Assembly: GCA_039989475.1 (NCBI GenBank)
Contig: JBDXHU010000012.1
Span: 186,001-250,000, forward strand
Length of the DNA stretch: 64,000 bases
Direction: 5' to 3'
From: JBDXHU01 sp039989475
Lineage (GTDB): Bacteria > Pseudomonadota > Gammaproteobacteria > Pseudomonadales > Halieaceae
A program made the position numbers and the translations under genes. This document shows positions 9,020 to 18,164 of the stretch, in pieces; position 1 is the stretch's first letter; each line of letters starts with the position of its first letter. A model generated the notes under the pieces. The model saw only the letters and a program-made list of their open reading frames with translations. It was not told the origin of the DNA and ran no database searches.

Positions 9020-11819
9020 AGTGACGCTCCTCACCGGCGCCATCCACGTTCTCAAGGCAGCGGCTACAAAGACCTGGATGCGCGGCATGCGTGCCCACAT
9101 CGGGACGCCGGTGCCAGCAGCGCTCACATTTCTCGTAGTCGCTGACGCGCACCTGCAAGGCCAGGCCCTCGATCTCTGTGGCCGCCGCATCTGCAGGCGC
9201 AGCGGACAATGCCTCCACGCGGGCTTCCGAGGTAATCAATACGAAGCGCAGTTCATCGCCGAGCTGCTGCAGCTGCTCCGCCAGGCCAGCGTCACAATAC
9301 AGGCTTACCTCCGCATCCAGACCACCTTTCAGCAATCCCTGGCTACGCTGGTTCTCGAGCTCCCGGTTGACCGCGTCGCGCACGGAAATCACACGGTCCC
9401 AGAAGGCCGAATCCAGGGCCTGTGCGGTCGTCGCCGTCGACAGGCCTTGATACCAGAGCGCCAGGAACACCGAGTTCTCGCGCTCTCCGGGCAGGTTCTC
9501 CCATATTTCCTCGGCGGTAAAACTGAGAATGGGTGCGATCCAGCGCACCAGGGCCTCGGCCACATGGTAGAGCGCGGTTTGCGCCGAACGCCGGGCCAGG
9601 CTGTCAGACTGGGTCGTGTATTGGCGGTCCTTGATGATATCCAGGTAGAAACCGCCCAGCTCAGTCACGCAGAAGTTATGCAACTTCTGGTAAATGACAT
9701 GGAAATTGTACTGCTCATAGGCATCGATTATTTCCGCCTGCAAACGCGCCGTGCGCTCGATGACCCAGGCATCCAGCGACAAGAGCTGCTCTGCCGGCAC
9801 ACTGTCGCGCCCGGGTTCAAAGCCGTTCAGGTTGGACAGCAGGAAGCGCGCGGTGTTGCGAATCCGGCGGTAGGAGTCGGAGGTACGCTTGACGATTTCA
9901 TCCGAGTAGGCAATTTCGCCGCGATAATCGGTGGCCGCCACCCACAGCCTGATAATGTCCGCGCCCAGTTCGTTCAAGGCCTTGCGCGCACTCACCACAT
10001 TGCCCAGCGATTTCGACATCTTGCGGCCATCGCCATCGACGGTGAAACCGTGGGTCAGCAGCGCCTTGTAGGGGGCTTCTCCACTGGCGCCAATACTGGT
10101 CAGCAGGGACGACTGGAACCAGCCACGATGCTGGTCGGAGCCCTCCAGGTATAAATCGGCGGGGAACTGCAAGCCCCCACGCTGGCGCAGCACGCAGGCG
10201 TGGGTAACCCCGGAATCAAACCAGACATCCAGGGTGTCAGTCACCTTGTCATACTGGTCGGCATCGGCCCCCAGCAAGTCCTCCGGCTCCAGCTCAAACC
10301 AGGCATCGATGCCGCCCTGCTCAACTTTCAACGCCACCTGCTCGATCAGGGCTGCGCTATCCGGATGCAGGTCGGCGGTTTCCTTGTGCACAAACAGGGT
10401 GATCGGCACCCCCCAGGTGCGCTGCCGTGAGACGCACCAGTCAGGACGGTCGACTAGCATGGACTCGATGCGATTGCGGCCCCAGTCGGGGGTGAACTGC
10501 ACCTCTTCCACCGCTGCCAGTGCACTCTGCAACAGGCCCGCCTGCTGCATACTGATAAACCACTGCGGCGTTGCCCGAAAAATAATCGGGCTCTTGTGGC
10601 GCCAGCAATGGGGATAGGAATGCTGGTAAGGTTCTACGAAGAGCAAGGCGCCCCGCTCCCGCAGCAACTCGACAATGGCATCATTGGCCTTATTGATATG
10701 CTGGCCGCCGAATATCTCGGTATCGGGCAGGTAGACACCGTTGCCACCCACCGGGTTGAGAACCTCCAGGCCATATTTGAGGCCGACCACGTAATCGTCG
10801 TGACCGTGGCCCGGGGCGGTATGCACGGCGCCGGTACCCGCCTCGGTGGTGACGTGTTCGCCGAGAATAATTGGTAGCTGTCGCTGGTAGAACGGGTGCT
10901 GCAGTAACTGCCCTTCCAGTGCCGCACCGACGCAGACACCGGCGACCGTGAAATCCTGCCAGGCGATACGCGCGCAGACCGCGTCTACCAGGTCCCGCGC
11001 CAGCACCAGCGCCTGCTCACCATTGACCACCAGCGCATACTCCAGACTCGGGTGCAGGCTGACCGCAAGGCTGGCGGGCAGGGTCCAGGGTGTTGTGGTC
11101 CAGATCGGCACAGCCACGCTACCCGGATTCGACTCCACGCCGAAGGCGGCCAACACCGCCTCCGGATCCAGCGCCTGGTAGGCGACATCAATGGCCGGTG
11201 AGGTCTTGTCCTCGTACTCCACTTCCGCTTCCGCCAGCGCCGAACCGCAGTCCAGGCACCAGTGCACCGGCTTGGAACCCTTGTGCAAATGGCCATTGTC
11301 GATGATCTGGCCGAGGGTGCGGATGATATTGGCTTCAAAGCCGAAATCCATGGTGAGGTAGGGCTTGTCCCACTCACCCAGCACACCCATGCGCACAAAA
11401 TCCTCGCGCTGCGCGTCGACCTGGCCGGCGGCATACTGGCGACATTTGTCGCGGAATTCGTGGGCGCTGATCTTGACCCCGGGTTTGCCGACCTTCTTTT
11501 CTACATTGAGCTCAATCGGTAAGCCGTGGCAATCCCAACCCGGCACATAGGGTGCGTCAAAGCCCGCCAGCGTCCGCGACTTGACCACGATATCCTTGAG
11601 GATCTTGTTGGCCGCGTGGCCTACATGCAGCTCCCCGTTGGCGTAGGGAGGTCCGTCGTGCAGGATATATTTCGGCTGGCCGGCCCGGGCCTCACGAATC
11701 TGCCCATACAGGTCCTGCGCCTGCCACTGGGCCAGGCGCTTTGGCTCCCGCTGGGCCAGGCTGGCCTTCATCGGGAACTCGGTGTGTGGCAGGTTCAGTG
11801 TACTTTTGTAATCACTCAT
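9012..11819 (-). CDS. ileS: Isoleucyl-tRNA synthetase
   Basis: 935-residue class I aminoacyl-tRNA synthetase charging tRNA-Ile in the cytoplasm. The HIGH-type motif appears as ELHVGHAANKILKD near residue 65, and the KMSKS loop as DGRKMSKSLGNV near residue 605. The editing (CP1) domain lies between them, with WTTTPWTLPAS. The C-terminal zinc finger CERCWHRRPD/CSRCLENV is complete, so this is the bacterial IleS1 type. It overlaps ribF upstream by 8 nt and lspA downstream. Confidence 0.98.
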   Translation of the reverse strand: MSDYKSTLNLPHTEFPMKASLAQREPKRLAQWQAQDLYGQIREARAGQPKYILHDGPPYANGELHVGHAANKILKDIVVKSRTLAGFDAPYVPGWDCHGLPIELNVEKKVGKPGVKISAHEFRDKCRQYAAGQVDAQREDFVRMGVLGEWDKPYLTMDFGFEANIIRTLGQIIDNGHLHKGSKPVHWCLDCGSALAEAEVEYEDKTSPAIDVAYQALDPEAVLAAFGVESNPGSVAVPIWTTTPWTLPASLAVSLHPSLEYALVVNGEQALVLARDLVDAVCARIAWQDFTVAGVCVGAALEGQLLQHPFYQRQLPIILGEHVTTEAGTGAVHTAPGHGHDDYVVGLKYGLEVLNPVGGNGVYLPDTEIFGGQHINKANDAIVELLRERGALLFVEPYQHSYPHCWRHKSPIIFRATPQWFISMQQAGLLQSALAAVEEVQFTPDWGRNRIESMLVDRPDWCVSRQRTWGVPITLFVHKETADLHPDSAALIEQVALKVEQGGIDAWFELEPEDLLGADADQYDKVTDTLDVWFDSGVTHACVLRQRGGLQFPADLYLEGSDQHRGWFQSSLLTSIGASGEAPYKALLTHGFTVDGDGRKMSKSLGNVVSARKALNELGADIIRLWVAATDYRGEIAYSDEIVKRTSDSYRRIRNTARFLLSNLNGFEPGRDSVPAEQLLSLDAWVIERTARLQAEIIDAYEQYNFHVIYQKLHNFCVTELGGFYLDIIKDRQYTTQSDSLARRSAQTALYHVAEALVRWIAPILSFTAEEIWENLPGERENSVFLALWYQGLSTATTAQALDSAFWDRVISVRDAVNRELENQRSQGLLKGGLDAEVSLYCDAGLAEQLQQLGDELRFVLITSEARVEALSAAPADAAATEIEGLALQVRVSDYEKCERCWHRRPDVGTHAAHPGLCSRCLENVDGAGEERHFA

Positions 11820-12771
11820 AGTTTGTCGAATCTAGTTGGAAGAACTTGCGCCCGTGGGCGATATCCTTGTGTATCTGGGTTTGTAAATCGTCCAGGGAAT
11901 CAAACTTCTTCTCCTCCCTGATTTTTTCCCGAAAAGTCACAGCCAGGCGCTTGCCGTACAAGTGACCTTCAAAATTCAGCAAATGTACTTCCAGGTTGGC
12001 GCGAAACCCCTCGCCTACCGTCGGCCGTGTGCCCACGTTGGCCACGGCCGGCAAGGGCCCAATCAAGAAGCCGCCTGCCTCATACTCTACCTCTACCACG
12101 TAAACACCCGACAGCGGTGCGCGCAGCCGGTGCAACTCCATGTTGGCAGTCGGAGCGCCGAGACCCCTTCCCCGCTGGTCGCCATAGACCACTTTGCCGG
12201 AAATCGTATAGGGTCTGCCCAACAGGGCTTCCGCCAGCGTGAAGTTGGCATTCTCCAGCGCCTCGCGTATACGCGTGCTACTCACCCGGGTGCCGGATAT
12301 ACCCAGCGTGGCCGTGTGCATGCTCTGGTAACCAAAACGCTCACCCTCGGCCTTCATTAAGGCGAAGTCGCCCTCGCGATCATGGCCGAAGCGCAGGTCA
12401 TCACCCACCACAACATAACGCACCCCCAGGCCCTGCACGAAAATTCGGCTGATGAACTCGACCGCGCTCATGGTACGCAAGGCCTCATCGAAGCGAACCC
12501 GCAACACCCGGTCAATCCCCAGGGCCTTGAGGGCATCGAATTTCTCCCGGAAACTCATCAGCCGGGGCGGTGCTTGCCGCGGCGCAAAATACTCCCGCGG
12601 CAATGGTTCGAACAGGATGACCACCGAAGGCAAACCCAGTTCCACCGACTTTTCCAGCACATGACCCAGCACCGCGCGATGCCCATTGTGCACACCGTCG
12701 AAGGCGCCAATTGTGGCGACACAACCACGATGCCGTGGTCGCAGATTGTGAAGACCGCGTATGAGCTCCAT
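11812..12771 (-). CDS. ribF: Bifunctional riboflavin kinase / FAD synthetase
   Basis: 319-residue enzyme converting riboflavin to FMN and then FAD. The N-terminal nucleotidyltransferase domain has GAFDGVHNGHRAVLG (HxGH motif) and SSTRIREAL. The C-terminal flavokinase domain has GRPYTISGKVVYGDQRGRGLGAPTANM and VGTRPTV. Length is typical for the bifunctional form. Its stop overlaps the ileS start, and it follows murJ by 45 nt. The usual divergent rpsT is not present in this gap. Confidence 0.97.
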   Translation of the reverse strand: MELIRGLHNLRPRHRGCVATIGAFDGVHNGHRAVLGHVLEKSVELGLPSVVILFEPLPREYFAPRQAPPRLMSFREKFDALKALGIDRVLRVRFDEALRTMSAVEFISRIFVQGLGVRYVVVGDDLRFGHDREGDFALMKAEGERFGYQSMHTATLGISGTRVSSTRIREALENANFTLAEALLGRPYTISGKVVYGDQRGRGLGAPTANMELHRLRAPLSGVYVVEVEYEAGGFLIGPLPAVANVGTRPTVGEGFRANLEVHLLNFEGHLYGKRLAVTFREKIREEKKFDSLDDLQTQIHKDIAHGRKFFQLDSTNYE

Positions 12772-12816
12772 GAATGCAGGGGGTCAGGTCAGGCTGAGCG
12801 CGCCATTATAGCCAAT

Positions 12817-14415
12817 TCAATCAGGTTTTTGCGTGTAAAAATGGCGCATTCGGGTTCCGAGTAGCGCCTGGCATGCCAGGTAGACACCCAGCCCCCCACT
12901 CACCAACAGGGCCAGCTCTGCACTGCGCTGCAACCAGCCCCAGGACTGCCACTGTGCCAGCCCGGGCGTCAGCCACATCAACAGGGCCGTCATGGCCGCA
13001 GTAGACAGCGACAGGCGCAGCAGGAATGGCCCCCAGCCAGGCTGAAAAGCCAGTACCTGGGTGCGCCGCAGGCCGCGCAGCAAGAGGCCGGCATTTAGCC
13101 AGGCCGCCAGGCTGGTGGCCAGGGCCAGGCCGACATGGCCGATATCGTAATACAGGTACAGCGGCACCACGAAAGCCAGGTTCATCACCATGTTGGCAAC
13201 CATGGCGGTGATGCCGATTCTTACCGGGGTGACCATATCCTTGCGCGCATAGAAGCCGGGGGCCAGCACCTTCACCAGCATGAACGCCAACAGGCCAACA
13301 CAATAAGCGCGCAGACTGAGTGCCGCCATCTGCACATCGCGCAGTTCCAGCGCCCCGTATTGAAACAGGGTTACCAGGATCGGCTCGGCTAATAAAATCA
13401 GGGCGACGCTGGCGGGCAGACCAATCAAGGCCACCGCCCGCATTCCCCAGTCCAGGGTTTCCGAGAAGTGGCCTTCTGCTTCACCGGCCTGCAGCCGCGA
13501 CAGCCGCGGCAAGATCACGGTAGCAATGGCAATACCGAACACGCCCAGCGGCAATTCGGTCAGCCGATCAGAATAGTACAACCAGGACACGCTGCCGGTG
13601 GGCAGGAACGAGGCCAGTACCGTGTCCAGCAACAGGTTGATCTGGCTGACGGAAACACCAAATAGTGCCGGCACCATCAACCGGGCAATCTGCCGCACAC
13701 CCTGGTGCCGGGTATCCCAGCGCGGTCGCGGCACCAGCTCCAGCCGGTACAAAAACGGTAACTGGAACAGCAATTGCACCACGCCCGCCAGCATCACACC
13801 CCAGGCCAGGGCAAAGACCGGCTCCTCGAACCAGGGAGCGGCGATCAGCGCCGCCGAAATCAAGGACAGGTTGAGCCACACCGGGGTAAAGGCGGGTACG
13901 GCGAAGCGGCCATAGCTATTGAGTATGGCGCCGCAGAAGCCGGTCATCGAAATCAGGAACAGGTAGGGAAAGGTAATGCGAATCATGTCCGCGGTCAGTC
14001 CATACTTGACAGGATTGCTAACAAAGCCCGGCGCAAAAATCGCGGTTACCACTGGTGCTCCAATGATCATCAGCGTGGTTAAGGCCAGCAGGCTACCGCC
14101 AAGAACCCCCGCGACCCGGTCTACCAGTTCACGCACCAGCGCCGTCGAACCGCGTTCCCGGTACTCGGCCAATACCGGCACGAAGGCCTGGGAAAATGCG
14201 CCTTCGGCGAACAGGCGGCGCAGGAAGTTGGGTACTTTGAAGGCCACAAAAAACGCGTCAGCGTTGGCGGTAGCACCAATAAATACCGCGATAACAACAT
14301 CCCGCACCAGACCCAGCACCCGCGACAGCATGGTCATGGAACCGACCACGGCACTGGACTTCAGCAGGCGGCTGTCTTCGCCGGCCAAAGCGGCTGAGGT
14401 CTGTTCCTGGGTCAC
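12817..14415 (-). CDS. murJ: Lipid II flippase MurJ
   Basis: 532-residue MOP-superfamily flippase that moves lipid II across the inner membrane during peptidoglycan synthesis. It starts, after a short cytoplasmic tail, with SAVVGSMTMLSRVLGLVRDVVIA and continues through about 14 hydrophobic segments. Family motifs such as GATANADAFFVAFKVPNFLRRLFAEGAFSQAFVP (split over residues 45-80) and FYARKDMVTPVRI are present. It overlaps thpR by 4 nt and precedes ribF, the conserved murJ-ribF-ileS order. Confidence 0.97.
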   Translation of the reverse strand: MTQEQTSAALAGEDSRLLKSSAVVGSMTMLSRVLGLVRDVVIAVFIGATANADAFFVAFKVPNFLRRLFAEGAFSQAFVPVLAEYRERGSTALVRELVDRVAGVLGGSLLALTTLMIIGAPVVTAIFAPGFVSNPVKYGLTADMIRITFPYLFLISMTGFCGAILNSYGRFAVPAFTPVWLNLSLISAALIAAPWFEEPVFALAWGVMLAGVVQLLFQLPFLYRLELVPRPRWDTRHQGVRQIARLMVPALFGVSVSQINLLLDTVLASFLPTGSVSWLYYSDRLTELPLGVFGIAIATVILPRLSRLQAGEAEGHFSETLDWGMRAVALIGLPASVALILLAEPILVTLFQYGALELRDVQMAALSLRAYCVGLLAFMLVKVLAPGFYARKDMVTPVRIGITAMVANMVMNLAFVVPLYLYYDIGHVGLALATSLAAWLNAGLLLRGLRRTQVLAFQPGWGPFLLRLSLSTAAMTALLMWLTPGLAQWQSWGWLQRSAELALLVSGGLGVYLACQALLGTRMRHFYTQKPD

Positions 14416-14969
14416 GGTCGCAGCCCGAATTGTTGCAGTGGCTCATACACATATGCACGCCCGGCCTGCACGCTTTCGAACAGGGTCACTTCCTGCAACT
14501 GCAGCGTCAGCGGCTGAATCGCGGGCAGCGCCGGCGGCGCATAATCCTTGCGCCGGCCCTTGAGTCGGGCCAGGGTAAGGTGCGGCCGATAAGCTCTACG
14601 TTCAGTGTGGAAGGCTTCGCGACGCAATTCGGCAACGACCTCGCGCTGCAAATTCAGCAAGGGATCCAGCGCCTCCGCCAACAGGGTCAGCATGCGAGCC
14701 TTGCTGGCAGACGGGAACCATGCCAATGCTTCAAAGCTGAGTTGCATCTGGCTGTGCTCGGCGATCACCGGGCTGATCGCATCTACCAGCTGGGCCAGCC
14801 TGGCATTGGCTATTTCACCGAGGAACACCAGGGTCACGTGCCAGTTTTCAGATGGCACCCAGCGCAGCGGCAATTCCGCAGGCAGCAGCTGAGACCCCTT
14901 CACCGACTGGCAGAGCTGGTAAATGTCGCGCTCCGCTGTCGCGGGCGCAAAGCCGAGGAATAATCGCAT
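14412..14969 (-). CDS. thpR: RNA 2',3'-cyclic phosphodiesterase (LigT/ThpR family)
   Basis: 185-residue 2H phosphoesterase. The two catalytic HxTx motifs are NWHVTLVFLG and RPHLTLARLKG, spaced as in ThpR. The family hydrolyses 2',3'-cyclic phosphates on RNA; the in vivo role is poorly defined. I chose ATG 14969 (MRLFLGFAP) because it overlaps the stop of the upstream NUDIX gene as TGATG and gives the usual length. An in-frame start at 15014 would add 15 residues inside the upstream gene. It overlaps murJ by 4 nt. Confidence 0.9.
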   Translation of the reverse strand: MRLFLGFAPATAERDIYQLCQSVKGSQLLPAELPLRWVPSENWHVTLVFLGEIANARLAQLVDAISPVIAEHSQMQLSFEALAWFPSASKARMLTLLAEALDPLLNLQREVVAELRREAFHTERRAYRPHLTLARLKGRRKDYAPPALPAIQPLTLQLQEVTLFESVQAGRAYVYEPLQQFGLRP

Positions 14970-15580
14970 CAGGTCCAGCGCTGCCGTAGTGCTTCGCCGT
15001 GTAACTGCAGCCACTGCAGTGCAACCAGGGTGTGGCCATTGCTGATAAGGCCGGCGGCCAGTAACTCCAGCACCTGTGTTCGCGGCAAGGCCTGGACACG
15101 GATATCCTCGCCCTCTTCAGCGCAACCATGCACGCCGCCCGCGGCGGCACTATCAACCTTGCCCAGGAACAGTCGCACCTGTTCCGAGCAGGCTCCGGCA
15201 CTGGGGTAGAAGCGGGCGATGGGTTCCAGGGCCAGCAATTGCAGGTCGGCTTCCTCAACGGTTTCGCGCCTGGCGACCTGCTCATCCTCTTCACCAGCCT
15301 CGACGATGCCGGCCACCAACTCCAACATCCAGGGACTCTCGTTGCCACGAATCGCGCCGGGACGGAACTGCTCCAGCATCACCAGTTCGTCCCGCTGTGG
15401 ATCCCACAGCAACACCCCCACCGCGTCACCGCGGTCAAAGACCTCGCGGGTCAGTGGCTGGCACCAGCCACCACTAAAACTGCGATGTTGCAGCTGCAGG
15501 CGACGAATCGAGAAGTGGCCGTTGAAAATTCGGGGCTGCGCCAGAATGCGCACGTCCTCGGCGCCAAATTGCCTGTCCAT
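14969..15580 (-). CDS. nudF: ADP-ribose pyrophosphatase, NUDIX family (NudF-like)
   Basis: 203-residue NUDIX hydrolase, best matched to NudF-type ADP-ribose pyrophosphatases, which split ADP-ribose to AMP and ribose-5-phosphate. The NUDIX box begins at about residue 93 (GIVEAGE, then REtvEE), but the position normally held by the glycine after EEx is Asp (EEADL). The upstream VMLEQFRPGA and downstream FYPSAGACSEQVRLFLG are typical of NudF. It follows pyrB by 2 nt and is probably co-transcribed with thpR and murJ. Confidence 0.88.
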   Translation of the reverse strand: MDRQFGAEDVRILAQPRIFNGHFSIRRLQLQHRSFSGGWCQPLTREVFDRGDAVGVLLWDPQRDELVMLEQFRPGAIRGNESPWMLELVAGIVEAGEEDEQVARRETVEEADLQLLALEPIARFYPSAGACSEQVRLFLGKVDSAAAGGVHGCAEEGEDIRVQALPRTQVLELLAAGLISNGHTLVALQWLQLHGEALRQRWT

Positions 15581-15582
15581 GG

Positions 15583-16599
15583 CTACTGGAACCGGCTGCC
15601 CGTATACCAGTTTACATCCCTGGCATCGCGATCAACCTGGTCTGCCACTCCCAGCACCAGCGCGAACAAGGCCATGCGCACCAACACCCCGTTGTCAGCC
15701 TGCCTGAAGATAGCCAGGTTGGGATTATCGTTGAGATCGTTATCCAGTTCATTGGCGCCGGAGCGGGAGTCCCGCGGCAGTGGATGCATAATCACGGTAT
15801 TGGGTTCGCAGTGCCTGGTGTAGATATTCTGATTCAGGCGAAAGCGCCCGCGGTACATGTCCGCCTCTTCCTGGGAGCCAAAACGCTCTTCCTGGATACG
15901 GGTTGAGTAGGCAATATCAATATTGGAAATATGCGCTTCGAGTTCTTCGGTCTCGGTCACCTCGTGACCGGCCGCACGCAGGGCCTCAACTATCTCCGCC
16001 GGCATGCGCAATTCCCCGGGGGATATCAGTCGCACGCTCAGCTTGTCGAACAGGCACAACAATTTGCTCAGTGAGTGCACGGTGCGGCCGAAACGCAGGT
16101 CGCCAATCATGGCGATGCGCAATTGATCCACGCCGCGGCCACGGCCCTGCATTTCGCTCTTGATCGTGTATAGGTCCAGCAAGGCCTGGGTAGGATGCTC
16201 GTTGGCACCGTCGCCGCCATTCAGCACCGGCACCCGGCTGGCCGCCGCAAACTCGGCTACCGAACCCGCCTCCGGGTGGCGCATGACGATGACGTCACTG
16301 TAACCACTGATTACCCGGGCCGTGTCATAGAGTGATTCGCCCTTGGCGATAGCCGAGTCCTTGATACCCGTGGTTTCCCGGACATGTCCCCCGAGCAGGT
16401 CAAAGGCGCTGCCGAAGCTGACCCGGGTGCGGGTACTTGGTTCGAAGAACATATTGCCGAGAATTGCGCCTTCCAGCACCCGCGTAACCCGTCGGCGATG
16501 GGCATAGGGCACCATGCGATCAGCCACCTCGAAAATAGTCTCGATGTCGGCGCGCTCAAACTGGTTTACCGAGAGAATATGTTGTCCGGCGAACTGCAT
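15583..16599 (-). CDS. pyrB: Aspartate carbamoyltransferase catalytic chain
   Basis: 338-residue ATCase catalytic subunit, making N-carbamoyl-aspartate in de novo pyrimidine synthesis. The carbamoyl-phosphate motif FEPSTRTRVSFGSAFDL, the HPTQALLDLYT block and MHPLPRDSR are present. It is about 25 residues longer than E. coli PyrB. Neither pyrI nor the inactive pyrC' partner is adjacent. It is separated from sbcB by about 118 nt with no clear feature beyond a short GGGCTGA/TCAGCCC hairpin just after sbcB. Confidence 0.95.
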   Translation of the reverse strand: MQFAGQHILSVNQFERADIETIFEVADRMVPYAHRRRVTRVLEGAILGNMFFEPSTRTRVSFGSAFDLLGGHVRETTGIKDSAIAKGESLYDTARVISGYSDVIVMRHPEAGSVAEFAAASRVPVLNGGDGANEHPTQALLDLYTIKSEMQGRGRGVDQLRIAMIGDLRFGRTVHSLSKLLCLFDKLSVRLISPGELRMPAEIVEALRAAGHEVTETEELEAHISNIDIAYSTRIQEERFGSQEEADMYRGRFRLNQNIYTRHCEPNTVIMHPLPRDSRSGANELDNDLNDNPNLAIFRQADNGVLVRMALFALVLGVADQVDRDARDVNWYTGSRFQ

Positions 16600-16717
16600 G
16601 GGTTCTCCTGAGATTTCCGCTGATTATTATAGACGCAGGAGGGCCCCGCAGAATGGGAATAGTTGTGCTGGTGAAAAGAAAAATTTACGCCCGCGGATCG
16701 GCACCAGGGCTGAAGGC

Positions 16718-18154
16718 TCAGCCCGCCAGCAAGGCATCCCCGTATTCCAGCAGCTGTGCCAGCAGCTGCTGCTTGTCAGGCGCCAGCGATGCATCAGCGG
16801 ACAGGCGCTGGATGCTGTCCTGGTATTCTTCCAGGGTGATACCGGCACCCGCCTCGGGATCGGTCAGGTACTGGAAGCGCTGCTCCTCCCACTGGGCGGT
16901 CTCTTCTGCGCTGAGACTGTCGGGGAAATTGCGCGCCCGGTAGCGAAACAGCATCTCAGGCACCCGGGAATCCTCAAACACAAAGCTTTCATTCGCCAGC
17001 TGTTGCGGTGAGGCGGCCCGGATCTTGTCCATTTGCCGGCGATCGGCATCACTGAAGAAGCCGCCACTGTAGAGCATGCGGTCCGGGTCGGTAATCGGTG
17101 GCAGCTCCCGTCCGGTATAGACCGCCTGCAGCTTGTCGACCAGGCCGGGCATAGCCTGCAAGGCGGCGCGGTGCGCACGGCAGCGCGCCACATCCAGCTG
17201 CAGTCGCTCGGCCGTGGCTGGATCGAGCAACTTCGGCGTGACGATGACCGGCGCCCGGTTGATATGGATACTCTTGAGACCCGGTCGCTCTATGCCCTCG
17301 GGCAGGTCGGCGGCGCGGGCAAACAGCCGCTGGCGCAGGCTGTCGGCGTCCAGCTCCGCCAGCGGCGCCGGGTCGACTGAAAGGTCGTAACAGATGATTT
17401 CGTTCTTGTTGTTGGGGTGCTGGGCCACCGGCGCTATCAGCGCGATATTATTGCGTTTCGCACCAAACATACCGGACACGTGCAAAACCGGGCGCATGGC
17501 CGGTATATCCAGTTGCTCCAACACGGTGCGCTTGCTGCGCATACTCAGGGCATAATCGTACAGGCGTGGCTGGCGCTCCCGTACCAGGCGGGCCAGGCCG
17601 ATGGTGGCCTCCACGTCAGAGAGTGCGTCGTGCGCGGCCTCGTGCCCAATACCGTTGGCCTCGGTCAATAATTCCAGGCGGAAGCTGCTGTTGCCATCCT
17701 CGCCTTTGGGCCAGTTGATACCCTCCGGGCGCAGCGCGTGGGTGAGGCGCACCATATCGATGATGTCCCAACGGGAATTACCGTCTTTCCACTCACGGGC
17801 ATAGGGGTCATGGAAATTCCGGTACAGGGTGTAGCGACTGACCTCGTCATCGAAACGGATACTGTTATAGCCAACCCCGCAAGTGCCCGGCTGCGACAGC
17901 TGTGCATGAATCTGCTCGATAAAATCGCACTCGATGACACCCTCCGCCAGGGCCCGCTGCGGAGTAATCCCGGTGACCATACAGGCCTCCGGATGGGGCA
18001 GCACGTCCCGCGCCGGCCGGCAGAATACAACCAGGGGCTCACCGACAATATTCAACTCGGCATCGGTGCGCAGGCCGGCAAACTGCACCGGGCGATCGCG
18101 ACTGGGGTCGGTGCCAAAGGTCTCGTAATCGTGCCAATAAAAAGACGCGCTCAA
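16718..18154 (-). CDS. sbcB: Exodeoxyribonuclease I
   Basis: 478-residue 3'-5' single-strand DNA exonuclease (DEDDh family), acting in recombination, mismatch repair and removal of hairpin ends. Exo motifs are visible: WHDYETFGTDPSRDRP (ExoI, residues 8-23), GYNSIRFDDEV (ExoII) and HDALSDVEATIGLA (ExoIII). The SH3-like and C-terminal helical domains follow at normal length. The gene stands 10 nt before the fumarase gene's end, on the same strand. Confidence 0.96.
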   Translation of the reverse strand: MSASFYWHDYETFGTDPSRDRPVQFAGLRTDAELNIVGEPLVVFCRPARDVLPHPEACMVTGITPQRALAEGVIECDFIEQIHAQLSQPGTCGVGYNSIRFDDEVSRYTLYRNFHDPYAREWKDGNSRWDIIDMVRLTHALRPEGINWPKGEDGNSSFRLELLTEANGIGHEAAHDALSDVEATIGLARLVRERQPRLYDYALSMRSKRTVLEQLDIPAMRPVLHVSGMFGAKRNNIALIAPVAQHPNNKNEIICYDLSVDPAPLAELDADSLRQRLFARAADLPEGIERPGLKSIHINRAPVIVTPKLLDPATAERLQLDVARCRAHRAALQAMPGLVDKLQAVYTGRELPPITDPDRMLYSGGFFSDADRRQMDKIRAASPQQLANESFVFEDSRVPEMLFRYRARNFPDSLSAEETAQWEEQRFQYLTDPEAGAGITLEEYQDSIQRLSADASLAPDKQQLLAQLLEYGDALLAG

Positions 18155-18164
18155 GGTAATTTCC

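Noticed and set aside
8946..10154. 402-codon plus-strand frame
   Set aside because: It lies opposite ileS, which has all synthetase motifs. The predicted protein is Gln/Arg/His-rich and domain-free.
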